DNA of 64,000 nt from Streptomyces sp. NBC_00683 (GTDB lineage: Bacteria; Actinomycetota; Actinomycetes; Streptomycetales; Streptomycetaceae): positions 6,820,001 through 6,884,000 of the forward strand of contig NZ_CP109013.1 in NCBI RefSeq assembly GCF_036226745.1, given 5' to 3'. The number at the start of each line of letters is the position of its first letter. The first letter of the stretch is position 1. The notes under the pieces are model-generated. The model saw only the letters and a list, made by a program, of their open reading frames with translations, was not told the DNA's origin and searched no databases. This document shows, piece by piece, positions 62,283 to 64,000 of the stretch. The translations under genes were made by a program, and so were the position numbers.

Positions 62283-62911
62283 TGACCGCCCGCATCGACC
62301 ACCTCGTCACCTCCGGCACCTTCGCCCTCGACGGCGGCGAGTGGGACGTCGACAACAACGTCTGGGTCATCGGCGACGAGACCGAGGCGGTCGTCATCGA
62401 CGCCGCCCACGACGCCTTCGCCATCGAGGCCGCACTCGGCGGCCGTACGCTGCGCGCCATCATCTGCACCCACGCGCACAACGACCACATCGACGCGGCC
62501 CCCGCCCTCGCCGACGCGACCGGCGCACCGATCCTCCTGCACCCCGACGACCTGCCGCTGTGGAAGCAGACCCACCCGGACCGCACCCCCGACGCCGAAC
62601 TGGCCGACGGCCAGGAGCTGGAGATCGCCGGAACACGCCTGTCGGTCCTGCACACCCCGGGCCACGCGCCCGGCGCGGTCTGCCTCTACGCCCCGGACCT
62701 GGCCACCGTCTTCACCGGTGACACCCTGTTCCACGGCGGGCCCGGGGCCACCGGACGGTCCTTCTCCCACTTCCCGACGATCGTCGACTCGATCAGGGAC
62801 CGGCTGCTCGGACTCCCGCCCGAGACCGTCGTGCGTACCGGACACGGAGACTCCACCACGATCGGCGGCGAGGCCCCGCACCTGGACGAATGGATCGCCC
62901 GGGGCCACTGA
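62282..62911 (+). CDS. MBL-fold hydrolase partnering mycothiol dehydrogenase
   Basis: A 209-residue metallo-beta-lactamase-fold hydrolase. The metal motif THAHNDHID (H-x-H-x-D-H) is at about residue 64, followed by HTPGHAPG and FTGDTLFHGG. Such genes lie next to mycothiol dehydrogenase and are thought to hydrolyse the S-formylmycothiol product to formate; it is not a resistance gene. Coupled to mscR by TGATG. Confidence 0.9.
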   Translation: MTARIDHLVTSGTFALDGGEWDVDNNVWVIGDETEAVVIDAAHDAFAIEAALGGRTLRAIICTHAHNDHIDAAPALADATGAPILLHPDDLPLWKQTHPDRTPDAELADGQELEIAGTRLSVLHTPGHAPGAVCLYAPDLATVFTGDTLFHGGPGATGRSFSHFPTIVDSIRDRLLGLPPETVVRTGHGDSTTIGGEAPHLDEWIARGH

Positions 62912-62923
62912 CCCGGGCCGGGT

Positions 62924-63880
62924 TCACCGGTCCGGCCACGCGGTGAGCCGCAGCCCGCTCTCGAAGCGGTGCGGACAGCCCGTGACCGGGTCGGTGAACT
63001 CCAGCACCCTGGCCAGCAGTTGCAGGGGCCGCGTGTAGTCGTCGCGGTCCCGCTCCGGCTCCACCACCGGATAGACGGGATCGTGGACGAGCGGCAGCCC
63101 CAGCGCGTTCATATGGACCCGGAGCTGATGGGTGCGCCCCGTGGCGGGCAGCAGCCGGTAGCGGCCGAGGCCGCCCCGGTGCTCCAGAAGCTCGATCCGG
63201 CTCTCGCTGTTCGCCTCGCCCGGCTCCTCGCGCGCGGCGATGACCCCGCGCTCCTTGACGATCCGGCTGCGCACGGTGCGGGGGAGTGCCACACCCGGGT
63301 CGTACGGTGCCACCGCCTCGTACTCCTTGCGCACCAGCCGGTCCCGGAACAGCGTCTGGTACGCCCCCCGCTCCCCGGGCCGTACGACGAACAGGACGAG
63401 GCCCGCAGTCAGCCGGTCGAGCCGGTGGGCGGGCTGCAGCTCCGGCAGATCCAGCTCCCTGCGCAGCCGGGCCACCGCCGTCTCGGTGATGTGCCGGCCG
63501 CGCGGAGTGGTGGCGAGGAAGTGCGGCTTGTCCGCGATGACGAGGTGCTCGTCGCGGTACACCACACCGACGGGGAACGGCACCGGCTCCTCCGGCGCGA
63601 AATCCCGGTGGAACCAGAGGTACCGGCCCGCTGTGTACGGCTCGTCGCCACGCACCGCACCGCCGTCGGCCCCGACGAACAGCCCCTCGGCGAGCATCGC
63701 GTCCACCCGCTGTGCGCCGACCGCCCCCGCGAACCGGTCCAGCAGATGGTCGCGGACGCATCCCCAGACCCCGTCCGGGTCCTCCGGCAGCCTCACCCGC
63801 ACCGGATCGATCCCGTCGCGCTGGGGCAGCGGGGCGGCGGGGGGCTTCGCCCGTCCTCTCATCGCGTCGGTCCTTGTCAT
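62924..63880 (-). CDS. RluA family pseudouridine synthase
   Basis: A 318-residue enzyme that isomerises uridines in RNA. The catalytic motif is PAHRLDRLTAGL near residue 152, with the catalytic Asp in HRLD; the later KEYEAV and GRTHQLRVHMNALG are family landmarks. The N-terminal 60 residues are an S4-like or variable lead. ATG 63880 or 63862 may be the start. It converges with the MBL-fold gene with 12 nt between stops. Confidence 0.9.
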   Translation of the reverse strand: MTRTDAMRGRAKPPAAPLPQRDGIDPVRVRLPEDPDGVWGCVRDHLLDRFAGAVGAQRVDAMLAEGLFVGADGGAVRGDEPYTAGRYLWFHRDFAPEEPVPFPVGVVYRDEHLVIADKPHFLATTPRGRHITETAVARLRRELDLPELQPAHRLDRLTAGLVLFVVRPGERGAYQTLFRDRLVRKEYEAVAPYDPGVALPRTVRSRIVKERGVIAAREEPGEANSESRIELLEHRGGLGRYRLLPATGRTHQLRVHMNALGLPLVHDPVYPVVEPERDRDDYTRPLQLLARVLEFTDPVTGCPHRFESGLRLTAWPDR

Positions 63881-63923
63881 GGGTGGGGCCTGGGGGACTG
63901 CCCATCATGGCACCGCCCGGCCG

Positions 63924-64000
63924 TCAGGAGCCGAGCAGCCGCTCGTACTCCTCCTGCGTGACCGGAAGCACGGTGCCGTGCCGGGCGCCCGCCGGGAGTG
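63924..64000 (-). CDS. C-terminal end of an unidentified gene
   Basis: The last 24 codons of a minus-strand gene that runs off the right edge: the peptide ends HGTVLPVTQEEYERLLGS. The stop is at 63926-63924. The frame has normal codon bias, but the piece is too short to name. Confidence 0.45.
   Translation of the reverse strand, partial: LPAGARHGTVLPVTQEEYERLLGS

Noticed and set aside
62282..62911. Metallo-beta-lactamase
   Set aside because: H-x-H-x-D-H is shared by many hydrolases; position behind mscR fits formylmycothiol hydrolysis, not antibiotic resistance.

Overview
The window is about 64 kb of high-GC, gene-dense actinobacterial DNA and reads as a housekeeping or catabolic stretch of a Streptomyces chromosome. 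The signs are strong G/C bias at third codon positions (hence long antisense shadow ORFs), frequent GTG starts, 4-nt ATGA/GTGA and 1-nt TGATG gene overlaps, a mycothiol-dependent enzyme, many TetR/GntR regulators, and Tat or lipoprotein export signals. From memory, and not checked by search, the order lipase / hmgA / citrate carrier / aldehyde and alcohol dehydrogenases / acyl-CoA dehydrogenase / soxR / gluconate operon resembles the S. coelicolor SCO1670-SCO1725 region. I see no insertion sequence, prophage, integrase, CRISPR array, rRNA or tRNA.

Left part (1-14.8 kb): a translationally coupled surface-glycan operon (two family-2 glycosyltransferases and a polysaccharide deacetylase cut by the window edge), a secreted SGNH lipase, a small Arg-rich conserved protein, a CaiB/BaiF CoA-transferase, a DrrAB-type drug exporter with a divergent TetR gene and a clear pair of operators, an orphan protein resembling the specificity part of type ISP restriction enzymes, a GntR regulator beside homogentisate dioxygenase (hmgA), and a TetR gene with a molybdopterin oxidoreductase.

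Middle part (14.8-44.1 kb): a CitMHS citrate carrier coupled to an MFS exporter, an orphan sugar-ABC ATPase, aldehyde and alcohol dehydrogenases, an EamA exporter with ArsR and TetR genes, acyl-CoA dehydrogenase, a TetR/MaoC pair, soxR, a large secreted penicillin-acylase-family enzyme convergent with a Tat-exported NamZ-like muramidase, an SDR/acyl-CoA ligase/TetR operon, an M28 aminopeptidase, and a phosphotransferase/acyl-CoA dehydrogenase operon (a split version of ACAD10/11). A glucarate-dehydratase-like enolase and two NAD(P)H oxidoreductases follow.

Right part (44.1-64 kb): a DUF202 pair, a NUDIX hydrolase and a DMT transporter in one minus-strand group; an FAD dehydrogenase; a lipoprotein-like beta-propeller; an ASCH protein; a Streptomyces-type hypothetical protein followed by an APC permease; a sulfite-oxidase-fold/cytochrome b pair; the gluconate operon gntK-gntP with divergent gntR; a TetR/APC permease/amidohydrolase group; mycothiol-dependent formaldehyde dehydrogenase with its metallo-hydrolase partner; and an RluA pseudouridine synthase.

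The strongest non-coding signal is a set of shared operator-like words that tie separate transcription units together: 19025/24136 (aldehyde dehydrogenase with acyl-CoA dehydrogenase and TetR), 25712/26961 (TetR with MaoC), and 32742/40642 (SDR-ligase-TetR operon with the phosphotransferase-ACAD operon, 8 kb apart). Together they suggest three small fatty-acid-type regulons under local TetR repressors. A second pattern is short in-register tandem repeats sitting exactly on start or stop codons at four places (10145, 25318, 42023, 48060).
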